Shown here: positions 33,431 through 46,693 of the stretch, one piece after another | Position numbering within the stretch: position 1 is the first letter of the stretch | How the letters are laid out: the number at the start of each line of letters is the position of its first letter | Assembly: GCF_030272615.1 (NCBI RefSeq) | Contig: NC_081409.1 | Span: 207,311,190 to 207,375,189, forward strand | Length of the DNA: 64,000 nt | Direction of reading: 5' to 3' | Origin: Cryptomeria japonica | Taxonomy: Eukaryota > Streptophyta > Pinopsida > Cupressales > Cupressaceae | Notes under the pieces: model-generated | What the model saw: only the letters and a program-made list of their open reading frames with translations | What the model was told of the DNA's origin: nothing | The model's database searches: none | Made by a program: the position numbers and the translations under genes

Positions 33431-36057
33431 GTTGTAGATTGACAAGAGACCATTTTACATTTCTAAAGCTAGCACTTGCATCAAATGGAGGTGTAATGGT
33501 TACACTAATTTTAATTTATATAAGACGTCCTAAAATTTTGTCAAGAGTTTTATAGTTAAATTTACAAGTACTTTATTAAAAAGGAGACACAAAATTAAAC
33601 ATTAAACTAAATTCAAATCTATTTTTGTATTGGGTTGTGATTGCCAAATCTCCACTTGCACACCAAGAAATTATCATTGAATGAATAAGTTTTCTCTATA
33701 TTTGAGAGGGATAGCTACCTTGTATGACTTGTATTCAATGGAGACATTTATAATTTTTCTCTATTTTTTATTAAAAAGAATGAACGGCACAAAGAGAAAA
33801 ATAAGAAAAGATGAGAAACTTGGAAACTTAGATGAGATGAACATAAGAGTTTGTCAATGATTTTTTGAATATAGATAGAAAAATAGAAACAAAAAAAGTA
33901 GCTTGTGTAGAATTAATAGAGAGGTTGAGTTCAATCTTACACATGTGCCACTTATAGAAAAGTAAAGATTTAACTATTTGTTTCTTTTTATAAAACATAA
34001 TAAGAAAAGGACAAATGAATGAATTGTCATACCAAATTCAAGAATATTATGGAAGCCGGTGAGGAAAAATAAAATATAGAGAATGGATGAAAATATTTAA
34101 GATCAAATTTAAGAATGATACGAGATCCTAAGAAGCATAAAAAAACACAAAGATTTATACGAGTCTTATTAGTTCAAAGATGAGTTCAAAGTCCCATATG
34201 GGTATTCCTTGTGCAATGGTGTGCGCCTCTGCAACAAATATTATTATAATATTATTTTCAACAATAAATAGGTGAAATCAATAGTTAATCATCCCAATAA
34301 GTGTTCAACTTCATATTTAAACTTCACAACATATTAGAACACAGAAACCCTAAAGAAAGTCTACATTTTATAACCCATTAAAATAATTATATGGTAAACT
34401 TTACAAAAGAACCTAACAACAAATACTAAATTTTTACATGATTTTTATGGGCATGCTGTTATTATTGTGTTGTGTCAAACAATTCATCTACAAAACTAGA
34501 GGTGAAATTTTCTAAGACATTATGTGTGCATTGGTTGTAGGTGAACATTCTTTTAAATAATTTTGTCAAACAAATCACTTGCTTTTTATATGCCTTACAT
34601 AATACATGCATTTGTCAAATGATCCATATGATTTGAAATTGTTTCTATATACAAGTTTTATTTGGTTTGCACTTTTAAATAATTTTGTCAAACAACTCAC
34701 TTGCTTTTTATATGGCTTACATAATACGTGCATTTGTCAAATGGTCGATATGATTTGATCATGTTTCTATATACAAGAATTTTTTGCTTTTAGTTGCAAA
34801 CCAAAAAGGCCATTCAAATGAGTTTATATGTCACCAATGCAACGAATAAAATCAACTTGTTCTATAGCACCTTTTGCAATGACTGTCCCTTTTGTATTTG
34901 TATTACTCCACAAATTCAACCACTAATGCAATGCTTCTAGTTGTACCATTATTAACTAAATGTTTGACATTTCCATTTGGAATGAGCTTTCACCATTTAT
35001 AAAGCTATCCAATGCTAACAAATGGAGCATAAGGGTATCAAATGTGGTATGCTAGCCCCCTTTTTTAAGTAGGAACTTAACAAGCACACAAATCTTCAAG
35101 TTCACATATCATATTTAAAAAAAATATTATTATGTTCTAATTAGAAAATGGTTATATTGAATTTCAAAGGAAACCAAACATGATATATAGATGATTAAGT
35201 ATGGGGAAGTTGTTATGGACAAATATATTTTTTAATGAAAGAATTAATATTTGATGGTACCTTATTTATATTTTTCTGCTATACATGTCAATAATATTTC
35301 TGACCGATTACTGGTGTTCATAATGCCTTTCAAAAAGAAATGAGCACCAAAACCCATACCTTGTAATCTCACTTCAATTTGGGAAGGTTTTTATTGACTA
35401 AAAACCAATCTTGTAGCTTTCTTAGTCTTTCTGTTAGTGTTGATTACACAATGTTTAATTTTTGGTAGGATTGGAGTGGAAAGTCCTTCCCTCGATGGAA
35501 GGAGAAAACATTCAATCACTGCATTAAGTTTTTCTTAACCTTGCACGAATCACCCCTCCCAACTGTTATTCATATCTGGCGAATAATGAAATGTCATATA
35601 CTCTAAATTTATATAGTTTTGTTCACAGGGTTCACTCTATCAATTCATTAATTTACTCGATCTTAATTGAAAGTCAAAAAAGTATAACCCTAATGAACAG
35701 TTGTGCAGATTTGAGGGGTTGCAGGAAAGAGAATAGCGTCTGAAATTTCTTCAACAAATGAAAAAATAACATGCAAAACGGATCTCCATAAAATTTTATT
35801 TGTGCTTCACGCAAATCAGATTCCAATAGAACTAGAATTCTGGATTTAAGATAAAGTGCACATATATTCATCCTCAGCTGCAAAATTACAAAATATATTG
35901 TATCACATCATTCAAGATTACTAGTTGCTTAGAAAAATAAAATACTGATTTTTGAAAGGTAATTCCAAACTTGTCTGGCAAGGTCTAAAATTGACATACA
36001 TATATCCATATTTTCTATTGGTATTTGGAAGAGTTGTTTGTTACTGCTCCTCACTTA
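33431..36057. other. AT-rich spacer, copy 2
   Basis: Matches 23481-26134 with many small indels. No gene recognised. A 69-codon minus-strand frame near its right end (35674-35883) has a near-identical partner at 25751-25960, but it lies just downstream of the O-methyltransferase and looks like its 3' untranslated region. Confidence 0.5.
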
Positions 36058-37371
36058 CTATTTAGAAATTTCTATGAGTGATTGAAGGAAAGGTAATTTA
36101 ATGACACGGTAACTGTTGAAGCCTGCTTTGTAAAACAGGTCCTCAAATTCTTTCCATGTTCTTTCTTTTCCACCGGTACAAGCAGCCATCATACACATAT
36201 CAAACAATAATCCTGCTTGCCTCTTCATCCCTTCTTCTTCATCAATAACTGCATCCACAATTAATACTTTCCCGTCCTCTGGTATTGCTTCATAGCAATT
36301 TTTCAAGATTTTTAAACACTGTTCATTGTCCCAATCATGCAGAATCCACTGCAGAAAACAAACAAAACTACCTTGTAAAACCAGCTTTTCAAAAGTTAAA
36401 TTTCATTTGTATATAGAATTTTAAAACATACCTTCATAAAAACTGCATTTGCTGGAGGAATTTGTTCAAACATATTGCCCTCCACATGCTCTACTCCTGC
36501 ATATTTAGAAGAATTTATTCAATTTTTTTCTCTCCTCAATAAAATTTAGAAATAAAAAATGTTACCAATTATCTAACCATAGAGGAAATTGAAATTAATG
36601 CCACCCTCTAGGAATCTAAATACCAATTTTCTATAAGTTTAGAGATGGAGGAGGTTACTGACCATGTATGGGAGAAGCAGTCCTTATGACATGAGGAAGG
36701 TCGAAATTGATGCCATGAATGTGGGGATATTCTGCAACTATTACAGATAGTGCAGACCCTACCCCTCCTGCAACATCCACCACACTCTTCAAACTCTTAA
36801 ACCCATCATAAATCTTCACCACATGAGCCATTAAAGGGCCAGTATTAGTAGCCATGCCCTCATTGAAAATCCTGTTTGCTTCAGGATTATGGCTGTTGTA
36901 TTCAAATAAGCCCATGCCATTGGCTTTGGTGAATGCATGGCAGCCTTCTATGACAGAGTCATGAAGATGTTGATAACCATCTACTATGTACTTTAGATTA
37001 ATGGCCAAGACAGTGGGTGCACAGGATTGTTGGGCATCATTTTTCACCAGCAACTTAGAGATGCTGGTGAGGCCATATTTGAATTGGGGAGTGCCACCAT
37101 AATCTATTGTGGTCTCTTCTGTGAAGACACTAATGGAAGCCAGAAGCCTCATGATTCTAAACAGGTAGTCGGTATGGGCAGGTTTGTTGGTGGAAGAAGA
37201 AATATGTGATGCAATTTGGTCCACAGAGAGGGGATTCTGACTACCATGGATGGCAATAATGTCAGGAATGTTAAGCAAAACAGCAGCTCGAAGGGCCATG
37301 GGCTTGGCTGCTGAAAGAATTATTTCATAGAGTTCGAGATGTGCTTCCATCGAAGACTTTGATGAAGCCAT
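36058..37371 (-). CDS. Phenolic O-methyltransferase (COMT type), copy 2, three exons
   Basis: Exons are 37371-36663, 36496-36432 and 36348-36058, in the same positions as copy 1. The 354-residue product differs at three residues that I can see, all in exon 1 (NLKYIVDGYQHLHD against NLKCIVDGYQYLHD, and MGLFEYN against MGIFEYN). SAM-binding VVDVAGGVGSALSVIVAEYP and catalytic KWILHDWDNEQC are unchanged, so both copies should be active. Introns and about 200 bases of upstream sequence are also almost unchanged, so both copies may have kept the same promoter. Confidence 0.93.
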
Positions 37372-37601
37372 AGTTGTCTCATCTATTACAAACTTTGTCA
37401 ATTTATAGAAAAGTCAGGGACACTGAAACGTGGAACAACATTGAAATGTTGTCTATAATAAAATATCAAATTGTATATAATAATTACAGTAAACTATTTA
37501 GCAATTCTAAAACGTGAGTGAAACTTTTTAAATATTTAATGTTTAAATATATTGTAAAATATTACTGTAAACTACTTTTTATCTTTTTAATATGTTAAAA
37601 G

Positions 37602-37676
37602 TCATTGCAGTGTCTTGGAAAATATAAAAGGAGCAAAACGTGGTTTAGCAGACTGGAGTGACTCTGAGGAAGCCAT
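37602..37676 (-). pseudogene. Relic of an O-methyltransferase first exon, copy 2
   Basis: Copy of 27679-27753, offset by 9923 bases; ATG at 37676 and the MASSESLQS reading kept. The following residue differs in one copy (CAGACTGG/CCGACTGG). Confidence 0.5.
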
Positions 37677-38924
37677 AGTTGTCTCATCAGCTACAGACTC
37701 TCAATTTGAGACGCCTCGCCAACTTGTGCAGTGCGGGCCACTTCCTCATTTTCCTTTTCCATGCTTATCATCCTTTTTTCATGTCTCCAAGTTCTTATGA
37801 TATATTGCTTTAGTATTTATATATATGATGTGAAATGACAGTTCAATTTTCCTCCTAATGATTTCTTTGCCCATTTCAGCATGTGAGTACCAGCAGGCTT
37901 AGCAATTTTTTAACTGAACTACCGAAAGTGGCTCAAATTTCATTTCAAATATACTAGTTAAAGTGACTATATAACATATTTTAAAGAAGTAAAATGTGTT
38001 TGTGACCTTTTTTTGTTGTGTAAAATACTGTAAATAGTTATATTAAAATATTCTTTTTGAAATTGAGATTTTTCATATATATATATGTCTATCATTTTTG
38101 CAAACGTGGGATGATGTATTTGTCACATTCTCGTTAGAGAAAATATATAAACTAAAACAAATAAATAATAAATAAAATAACAGTCAAAACCAAGTAGCTA
38201 CATTATAAGCCTACTGGGCAGACATTAATGGGTGTGTGGTGCCAGCATGGGCACCACATGATGGTATGGGACTCCATAACCATTTCCAGCATTCCTCTAG
38301 CTTGCGCAATAAGGGTAGGTTTCAAACAGATTATGGAGGACCACGATAAAAGCTTAAGGATGTAGAAATTTCATAGTATAGAGGTAAAAGGGCACAAAAA
38401 AGAGGAGGGTATGAATGGCCATCAAACCGTTCATGAGGGTAAAGGGATTGTAGATATGGGAAGGTGATGAAGGCAAAAGGAATGGGGAGAGAGATAGAGG
38501 GGGCGTTGGTAGAAAAAGTTGAGTAGGTAGTGTGTGAATTAAAGAGTTCAGTGCAACTCTAAATTTGTTTAGTGTTTAGGAGTAGTTACAAAATGTTGCA
38601 AATAGATTTGTATTCATCAGTTTGTTTTCAATTTTTGAGTTTCCATTTTTTTTTTTTTAAAATTTCAAAAGTAATCATCAAATTTATTAGAAGAAAATAT
38701 TGTTAGTCTTCATTTTGTATTTGAGATTTTATTTGATTTGTCCATTTCCGACTGATTGGAAAAATAGTGTTGCAATCATTGTGTATTTGCATTTTATATT
38801 TCTAAGCTGGTATTAGAGCTATTTGGCCCTAAATCCTTGTGAGTTGGGGAATTTTTTTTTGGGTATTGAGTTTTATTGTCTAGGAGACATGGCTAGAGAT
38901 GAAGGAAAGAGTTGGTAGTAGCCA

Positions 38925-40257
38925 CCGTCCTTTTATGGACAAAGTTATAATGTTTGGGAAAATAAGATGAAGATCATCATGGTTGCAAACGATTTGTGGG
39001 AGCTTGTGGTCAATGGGTTTGTGGATACAACTAACCTAGCTCAATTTGCAACCCTCACAAACCACCAGAAGACCTAGCTGAGAGAAACAAGGATGAAAGA
39101 TGCAAAGGCCTTAAGTCTGATTGAAGTAGTCTTGATAGAAACCATTTTCCCTAGAATAGTAGTAGCTAAATATACCAAAAAAGCTTATAAAATCCTTCAA
39201 ACAAGTTACAAGGGAATTGGCAAAGTCAGTTTGGTGAAGCTCCAAATGCTTTGCATTGATTTTGAGACTCTTCAAATGAAGGATATTGAGTCTATTTCAG
39301 ACTTCCAAATTAGAGTCTCTAGTTTATTGAACTAGTTGAAGACAAATGGAGAAACCATGGAGGAACAAAGGATTGTGAAGAAGATCCTCAGTAGTTTGCC
39401 CTCTATATTTGATGCAATAGTGATTGCCATTGAAGAGGCTAATGAAATCTCTACATTGATGGTGGATGAGTTAATTGGCTCTCTTCAAAGCCATTAGCAA
39501 TGCCTAAATAGGTCTACTACATCTTTTCAAGAGCAAGATTTCAAAGCTTAGACCAATGCAAGAGGAAGGGGAAAATAAACAATGTTGTTAGGAGCTCAAG
39601 AGGAAGAGGTCGTGGAAACTCTGAGCAAGGAAGTGCTGGAGGAGATAGCTCAAGATGAGTTCAAAGCTATGAGGGAGTGAGAAGCTCTCAAACTGGCTCC
39701 AAGCAAGACAAGAAGAACAATAGTTAGAATCAGAGATATGACAAAAGCAATGACAAATACTATTATTGTTATAAGTTTGGTCATTATGCTAGTGAGTGAT
39801 AAGAGAAGCACAATAATCATCCAAGCAAAGTACAAATGTAGCTGATGTGAATGTGGATAAAGGTAATCAGTCCACAACCTTCATCATGTGCAACATTGGT
39901 GAAGAAGGTAGCCCTAAGGTTTGGTATTTGGACAACGACTATAGTAACCATATGAGTGGTAGTGAAAGTTTATTTATTTTTCATTAATAAAAATTTAAAG
40001 TCTAAAATTAAGATGGGGAACAATAGAATAGTTTCAGTTGTGGGCAAAGGATCTATTATGATTTGCACCAAACAAGCTGACAAGAAAGAAATAGAAAATG
40101 TTTATTTTACCCCAGGTATTAAGCACAACTTGATGAGTGTTGGATAGTTAATCCAAAATGGATACAAATTATTGATGGAGAAGGGTGAATGTGTCATTTT
40201 TGACAAAAATGGGAGTAAGAAAGTTATTGTAGTAGTTCAAATGATAAAAAATCTAGC
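38925..40257 (+). pseudogene. Copia gag and protease, degenerate
   Basis: Gag starts near 38925 (FYGQSYNVWENKMKIIMVAN, DLWELVVNGFVDTTNLAQF), then ISDFQIRVSSLLN and VKKILSSLPSIFDAIVIAI with several stops. A damaged zinc knuckle (YYYCYKFGHYASE) is at 39755-39795. The protease active site, normally LDSGASNHM, reads LDNDYSNHMSG at about 39927-39960. PGIKHNLMSVG follows at about 40113. The end abuts the hAT insertion. Confidence 0.8.
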
Positions 40258-40834
40258 TTATCGGGTTCGCCCCTAGACACCCCTGGTACTGGTCCAGTTC
40301 GGTTCGGGTCCTTGGTTCGGGTCTGGTCCTGCCTCGGTTCGAATATCTTAGAGGTGGTTCAACCTGGCTCGAACCCGGGAGGACTAAGATCGAACCCGGT
40401 CGAACCCAGGTTGAACCCGGGCGACCTAAAAAGCAATATTTTATGCAATTTTTTTTTTTTTTTGGAATCCACTAGGTAAAAAGTGAATTTTATACCTTAA
40501 AAGTGACTTTTAAAACATAATATTGGTTCATTTCTCCTCATTTGTGTTGCAAACAAATTTTTTTTGACAATAGGTTGAAGAAATGGTGAACAAAGTTTGG
40601 CTTCCAAGATCAAATAGGAGGAGTTGAAGACTGATTTTTGAAGCTTCAACAAGTGTTGCAGCATCATTTCCATACATTTGCAAGATCCCATTGGCTACAA
40701 GAGGTAGGTTTTTAAACATTTTTTTCCAACTATTTTTGTTTCACAAATTGTCAAACATGAAACATTAATTATTTTTCATTATGTTGTTATTGTTTTTTAA
40801 TATGTTTATGTTATTTCTTGCCATAGGAACTAGA

Positions 40835-41952
40835 ATGCCATCTACCTCCTCCCCCATTGGCAATGAACAAACAATTATAAAACAAAGAAATAATCCAAAT
40901 TCTCCCTTATGGAAGTATGTTGACATTATAAAACCACTTCCAAGAGTTGGGGGATTCCGTTGGAGATGCCAAGGATGTGGTATTGAACGTAATAGTTCAT
41001 ATTATTGGGTGGTAGGCCATTTGTGTGGAATAAAAGGAAGAGGCATCAAAAAATGCTTTGAAAATGATGGTAAACCTATACAAGATGAGATAATGATGAA
41101 ATATATTAGAGAGCATGAGGAGGCAGAAGAGAGAGAAGCTCCTAGATTTAATCAAACCACACCAAAGAAAACAAGGGGAATGAAAGCCCCATCTAATCCC
41201 GATGTTGTAGTAGAAGACACCCCTTCTTTTCCATAAATGAACCTAAAAGTGAACCACCCTTGACATGCAAAAGAACAAAGGGACCTTTAGAAACAACCTT
41301 TCAAAATGAGAGTTGCGACATTGCTAACCAAGATGTAGCAAGGTGCATATATGTAAATGGTTTTGCTTTCAATGTTGTTCTCTCCCCATATTGGAAGCAA
41401 ATGTTGAAAAGTGTTAATGAAGCTCCAAGAGGGTATAAGGGCACATGTTATGAGAAGGTACGTGGAACATTATTGGAGAAAGAGGTGAAGGGAGTTGAAG
41501 ATGCATTGAAACCCATAAGGGATTCATGGGCTGAGATAGGTGTATCAATTGTTTCAAATGGGTGGAAATATTCTAAAATCATCCCTTGATCAATGTCATA
41601 GTTGTGTCCCTTAAAGGGGCAATGTTTTTGAAAGTTGTGGATTGTGAGGGCCAATTAAAATATAGCCAATTTATTGCATATATTCTCATCTCCACCATTG
41701 AGTCAGTGGGACTCCGCAATGTTGTCCAAGTCATAACGAACAATGCAAAAAAATTGTAGAGTTGTTGGTTTGTTGGTTGAGGAATGCTATGATCACATCT
41801 TTTGGACACCTTGTGCGATACATTCACTCAATCTTATGCTACAAAGGATTAGAGATGTGTATGCAGAGGCTAAGGACATCCAAATGTTCATCATAAACCA
41901 CCACATGTCTCAAGGGATTTTTAGATCCTTTTCAAATTTGGAGCTATTGAAG
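40835..41952 (+). pseudogene. hAT transposase, N-terminal part
   Basis: The ATG at 40835 follows an AG acceptor (CCATAG). A BED-type zinc finger is visible: SPLWKYVDIIKPLPRVGGFR with WRCQGCGIERN and the following HLCG...KKC. After a stop, ARCIYVNGFAFNVVLSPYWK and GTLLEKEVKGVEDALKPI lead to GVSIVSNGW, the DUF659-type region of hAT transposases. A one-base shift at 41588 is followed by INVIVVSLKGAMFLKVVDCE. The exon then reaches HIFWTPCAIHSLNLML and ends at 41952 before GTAAGT. The exon continues at 60783. Confidence 0.85.
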
Positions 41953-42012
41953 GTAAGTGAAATAGTAATTTAATTTTACATTTTCTCATTTTTTTAATTT
42001 TCAATGTTCATA

Positions 42013-42230
42013 CACTAATACATTTGGCCTAAAATTCTGACGAAGGTTTCCGATGGAGAAGGCATATTGTGACCAAATTTGATTTTTTTTTGAAAAAATG
42101 TCTACATTCGTCAGAATTCCGATGATAATTTAACATTTTGTTTTGACAGAGAAGGAATTGACAATGAAATTTGTGTTTGTTTGGAAAAAGTGTTTGCGTT
42201 CGTCGAAATTCCGACGACAGCTAGCATTAC
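42013..42230 (+). repeat. CACTA left end with subterminal motifs
   Basis: The inverted terminal repeat is followed by copies of a TTCCGAYGA/TCGTCRGAA motif, for example TTCCGATGG (42049), TTCGTCAGAATTCCGATGA (42108) and TTCGTCGAAATTCCGACGA (42199). Such repeated motifs bind the second CACTA protein in En/Spm. The spacing between paired motifs is short. Confidence 0.75.
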
Positions 42231-45200
42231 TTAAAAAAAACCATAAAAAACCAAGTCATTTGATAAACATTAATCCTGCCTCTCCGTCCCGTCGACCTCT
42301 ACCATATTCACAAAAAATTGGGCATTACAAGGAGGGAAACAATTCTAGATTGCGGTGCTGCCAAGATTCGGTTGAAGAAAGGTAGGGTAATCAACCAATT
42401 CATTCATAGGATGTTTTCTTGAAGAAAAAATCATTATGTTTGTGACAATGTGTCGAATTTGCTTTATGTAGTGATGAAATTGTTTGAATTTTACATAGGA
42501 GGTTGCATTTGTGTTGGTTGATGATCAAGTTTTATCTTTATTATAATGAATTTTCCTACTCATAATTTTTTTTCCCTATCTCATATTCATTGTCTGGTAG
42601 AAAAAGAGATAAATAAGATTGATTTGGATGGTTGAGCAAATGAAATGATCAATTATCCTCTTTATAGGCATAACCTCTTAGGGAAGACCCTAATTAAGGA
42701 GTGGGATAACCTAAACCTGCGTGATCAAATGGGGAAGAACACAGATTGTGCCACTCTTGTATCTGACATCCGTTGAAAGTGGCCTGAACGTAGGCTCTAG
42801 CTAAGGAGCTTACCTTGGGTATGAATGTTGGTATATATGGCTGTGATAGAAACTCCTTGCTGCGGGACCGTCAGACCACTGTGTAGTGATCGAGTGCCAT
42901 TTTTTGTCAGTGTTTTGGAAGGGAGGATAAGCATACCATGATAGGAAGGTGGTATAAAATGGAAGCTGAGAGGTATAAGGTTATGAGGTGTGGGCTAGGA
43001 TAAGATAGGGAGGTAAGTGATAAAGGATGTAATGGTGAAAGAGTAAGATAGGATATGTTAGGGGTTTGGAAGGTAGGAAAGTGAATGAGGGGAGATAAAA
43101 GGATGTGAATGATGAAATGGGGTTAGGTAGGTGAAGTAAAAGTAAATGTGTACGAGGTTAAGGTTTAGGATAGGATGTAGGAAAGTGAAGGAGGTTAAGA
43201 GAGGGATATGAAAGGTAGATGGAAGGTAATAATGATAGGAAATGAGGTAAAGGTTATGAGGTGTGGGTTAGAAAATAGGGTGTAGGAAATGGAAGGAAGG
43301 GTCATCCATGCCGTAGTGCTTCAAGAGGAGCACATTAACATGAGGGACAAGAAGAGTCATTTCAAGCTATAGTTTACCTTCTTAAACCTTCCCCCAACAC
43401 CAAAATATTTACCAATCTCGCTAATGGACTAACTCAACTCACTATCAAATTGTGACAGTCAATGCAAGGTTTAGGACAGTAGTAATTAGGATCTTCTAAT
43501 TATGGTGGGGCCTAGCCAACATAGGGTTATATGAGGTAGGGGTAAGTTCAATAGTGATGTGTATTAGATTGTCATCAAAGTTTCTTGTTAGTGTTACTTT
43601 GTATCAGCATTAACCACTTATTGTCATTTCATTATAATCAGTTTGTTATTCCTTATAAGAATTTGCAGTATGACGATAATTTACATAACCCGAATCTGAT
43701 AGTATTATGCATTCTTGAGATTATGTGCAGATATATATATTTATATGTTATGTCTGGCAGTAACGTTATGTTATTTTAATGTTGTTTGAATAAATAGATA
43801 GAATTTACCTTCTTAACTTAAATGATATTAACTGTCATTGACTTGATTAAGAACATCTTAGTTTATATTCAATGATGCACAAATCTGAATTTAAATATGT
43901 ATATCATACTGGCTGATATATAATCTAATGCTAACTCTGGAAATTCATGCTTATACTTACTTGACATTGAACTTACCCTTGTCTTTATACCTGCTGGTAT
44001 ACTATCATTATTCATCTTGTATATGCTCTCTAAACTTGGGCATTAAGGTTGTCCTATGCATTATCACATGACTATTTTTTTTTGTTCTTAGGGTTGCCTA
44101 TTGCTCTAAACATGATTAGGATTTTACGCTATGTTGACTACCACCTTTAATGGACTTCCATCATGAAGACTTATTACTATTGCCCTCTTTGACTGTCACA
44201 AGATGACTAAAATGTTTGCATAGATCTACGACTAGTAAGATCCTTATATAGTTACTAGGAGTCATGTCAGAGACACATAAAAGCATGATACCCAAGTTAG
44301 TAATATCCTCTAATACTTAGTCATAGATCGCATTCTAACAACAAATAGAAGGTCATATCTTGGTAACCTAACTAGTCCATGAGTAGTAGCTCAAAATGTT
44401 ATCAAAGCTAGGCTAGGCTAAGGAGCCCCAAGAACCTATAATGTGTCTTATAATGGGTGTTGAAAATAATCTACACTCAAGCCAACAATGGAATGGTAAG
44501 AAAGGGGGCAGTAGCTCAATGGTAGAGAAATTTATTAACAAATAGAATGCCTTAAGTTGGATTCCTAGCTATTTTATGAGTATTAGCTTAAAATTTTCAT
44601 GCGTAAATAAAATCTACTCCCACTACCATAGATCCAACTTCCACCATTTCTCCTTCCACAACCTCTAGTCACCTTCATGTACCAAAGCCACTAGTGCCAC
44701 ACCTTTAGTACTTACATCCTTCACTTACCATCCACCATATGGCCTATTTATCAAATTTATTTCTTCTACATGTAAAAGCCATATGCACAAAATGGAATGA
44801 CAAGGTATATTTAAAAGCCATATTCCACAACCTTTGCTAAAATCCTTTCTGCCAGTGCCAAAATGTGATGTTTGTAACAGGATGCGACATCCATCAAAGC
44901 ATAATAGAGATGAGATTTCTAACAAGATGGAAGATCAAACAATGTAGGAAAGCATCGATTAAAAATAAATACAAGATTGTAGTTTATAGAGTTAACTTCA
45001 TTTTGTCTTTTTGTGGCATTGAATTTCATAGTGTTTTAAAGAAGATATCATAGTTTTTCCAAAAAAATGTCAAAACCCTGCCTAGTGTTTACCGAGAGGA
45101 GTAAATAATATATAGTTTGGTCTCCCATGCATATAAATTCACCCAAATGTGTGGGAAGGCCTTTGTTCACGCTATGTATCATATTATGTTGTGTGCAGGG

Positions 45201-46693
45201 CTCCAAATTAGATTTGGTACGTGTTTGGGCATGAGGACAGTTTGATATCTCTATGTATCAGATAGTAAAAGGCAATAAGAGTGAAGAATTTGGTGGGAAG
45301 ACCAAGCGATTGGTATTTTGAAGTGGTTGATGATAGAGAGAGGGGTGAGGCAACCCTATGCAACCTTCAGAAGGGTTTGTGGATCAAAACCAAATGAAAT
45401 AGATTAAATTTATATGACTCTCTTAAGGGTATTCATTGTCACAGTCATAGTTTTACTAGTGATATTGTTTTTGTTTTGACAAAGTCGTGTTTGTAAACCC
45501 AAGTGTGGACATGTAATGGAGTCATGACATGTCTTAAGACTACATTAATTCTTAACAACAACATAGTGTGTAGGCACCTAAAATATGAAAGGACTACATA
45601 TTGGAAGGTGCATGTGATGATGCCATGAAAGGTTTGATATCCCTATGTATCAGACTGAGAAAACCAGTGAAAGACAAAAAAAAATGCATTGAGAAGGCAA
45701 AAGGTTGAATTGCCTAATGTTTGTTGTTGAAGTGATGTGTGAGGACCCTGCCAAGTCAAATACCTTGTTGTAGTTTCAAAGGGTGGAAAAAGAATAAGCA
45801 TTTTATTTACCGTCCTAATAGACCATCCATCATAATAATTATTACCAATGATGTGTGCGTTGTAAACAAAGTTCTAGAGGAAAGCTCTTTCTATTGTAAT
45901 ACCAAGTGAGTGTTCATAGACCTTGTGTAGGGTCCTCCAAGCCTAGAGTAAGGAGTTTGAAGCCTAGATACAATGATTTGGCCTTGTGGCCGTCAATGAG
46001 TGTTGACCCAATAGGAGAAGTCTTGAGACTGACAATTTTGGAAGTGTGGCATTGTTGAGAGCCAACACTTATGTGTGAACCCCGTCTTCACGTATTATGA
46101 TTAGTTGCCATGATACTTGACCCTATCCTTATGGTATTGGCTCAATTCATACTAGTGTGTTTTGTTGAAGAAACATGATGTGAGAAGTTTGATACAGAGG
46201 CAAGGGTGGAACTCAATATTTCATATTAGGACAACAGCCACATTGATTAGGCAAGTCAGATAAGGTCTCTCCAATGTTTAGGATACACAAGGGCAACATT
46301 AGTCATGTAAGTATGCATGAGCATGGGAATGAATAGTTGCTTTCCTTTTAGACCGATTTGGACAGTATTGAGAGGATCCTATAAGGAATGGAGATCACCA
46401 TACTCTCGATGAATTCACAACATTGATAATGATTTCACATTAGACACTCATGGATTACCCCAATTAGACATTAGTCAACTTAAGATATGATACAAGGATT
46501 GCATACCACAAAGCCATTAGATATATTTTGAGATGAAAAAGAAGAGTTAAATGGTTTTGATTCAATGATGATAATTTCTATGTTCAAGTAATTTAATTTG
46601 GTATATTATACTGAAACGTGATTTCATAACTAACATTAAAAGTTCTATATAACTAGTTCTATAGCCCGATTTTCTTGCCCATGAAGAAAGACC
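42231..46693. other. CACTA 5' non-coding region
   Basis: About 4.4 kb before the transposase start, with no gene I recognise. A purine-rich GGTAGG/GATAGG/GAAGG stretch occupies 42920-43300. SINE-like sequence lies at 44300-44600 (see separate entry). Long leaders exist in CACTA elements, but this one may contain further old insertions. Confidence 0.4.
44310..44610 (+). repeat. Possible tRNA-derived SINE fragments, two diverged units
   Basis: TAGCTCAATGGT at 44512-44523 matches a pol III A box, and GTTGGATTC at 44556-44564 matches a B box at eight of nine positions, spacing 44 bases. Words such as AACAAATAGAA, then CCATGAGTAGTAGCTCAAAA / TTATGAGTATTAGCTTAAAA occur about 195 bases apart (44381 and 44574), so two related units may be present. 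No A-rich tail seen. Confidence 0.35.

Larger units (their letters stand above)
31192..39150. repeat. Segmental duplication, copy 2
   Basis: Direct repeat of 18021-30523, without the nested LTR elements and without the 28247-29082 insertion. The two O-methyltransferase genes lie exactly 9923 bases apart, and spacers and introns are closely matched. Beyond about 39150 the Copia element in this copy continues, whereas copy 1 ends. Confidence 0.9.

Noticed and set aside
44505-44580. Functional tRNA gene
   Set aside because: Only A and B box words are present; no acceptor stem or cloverleaf pairing was found.
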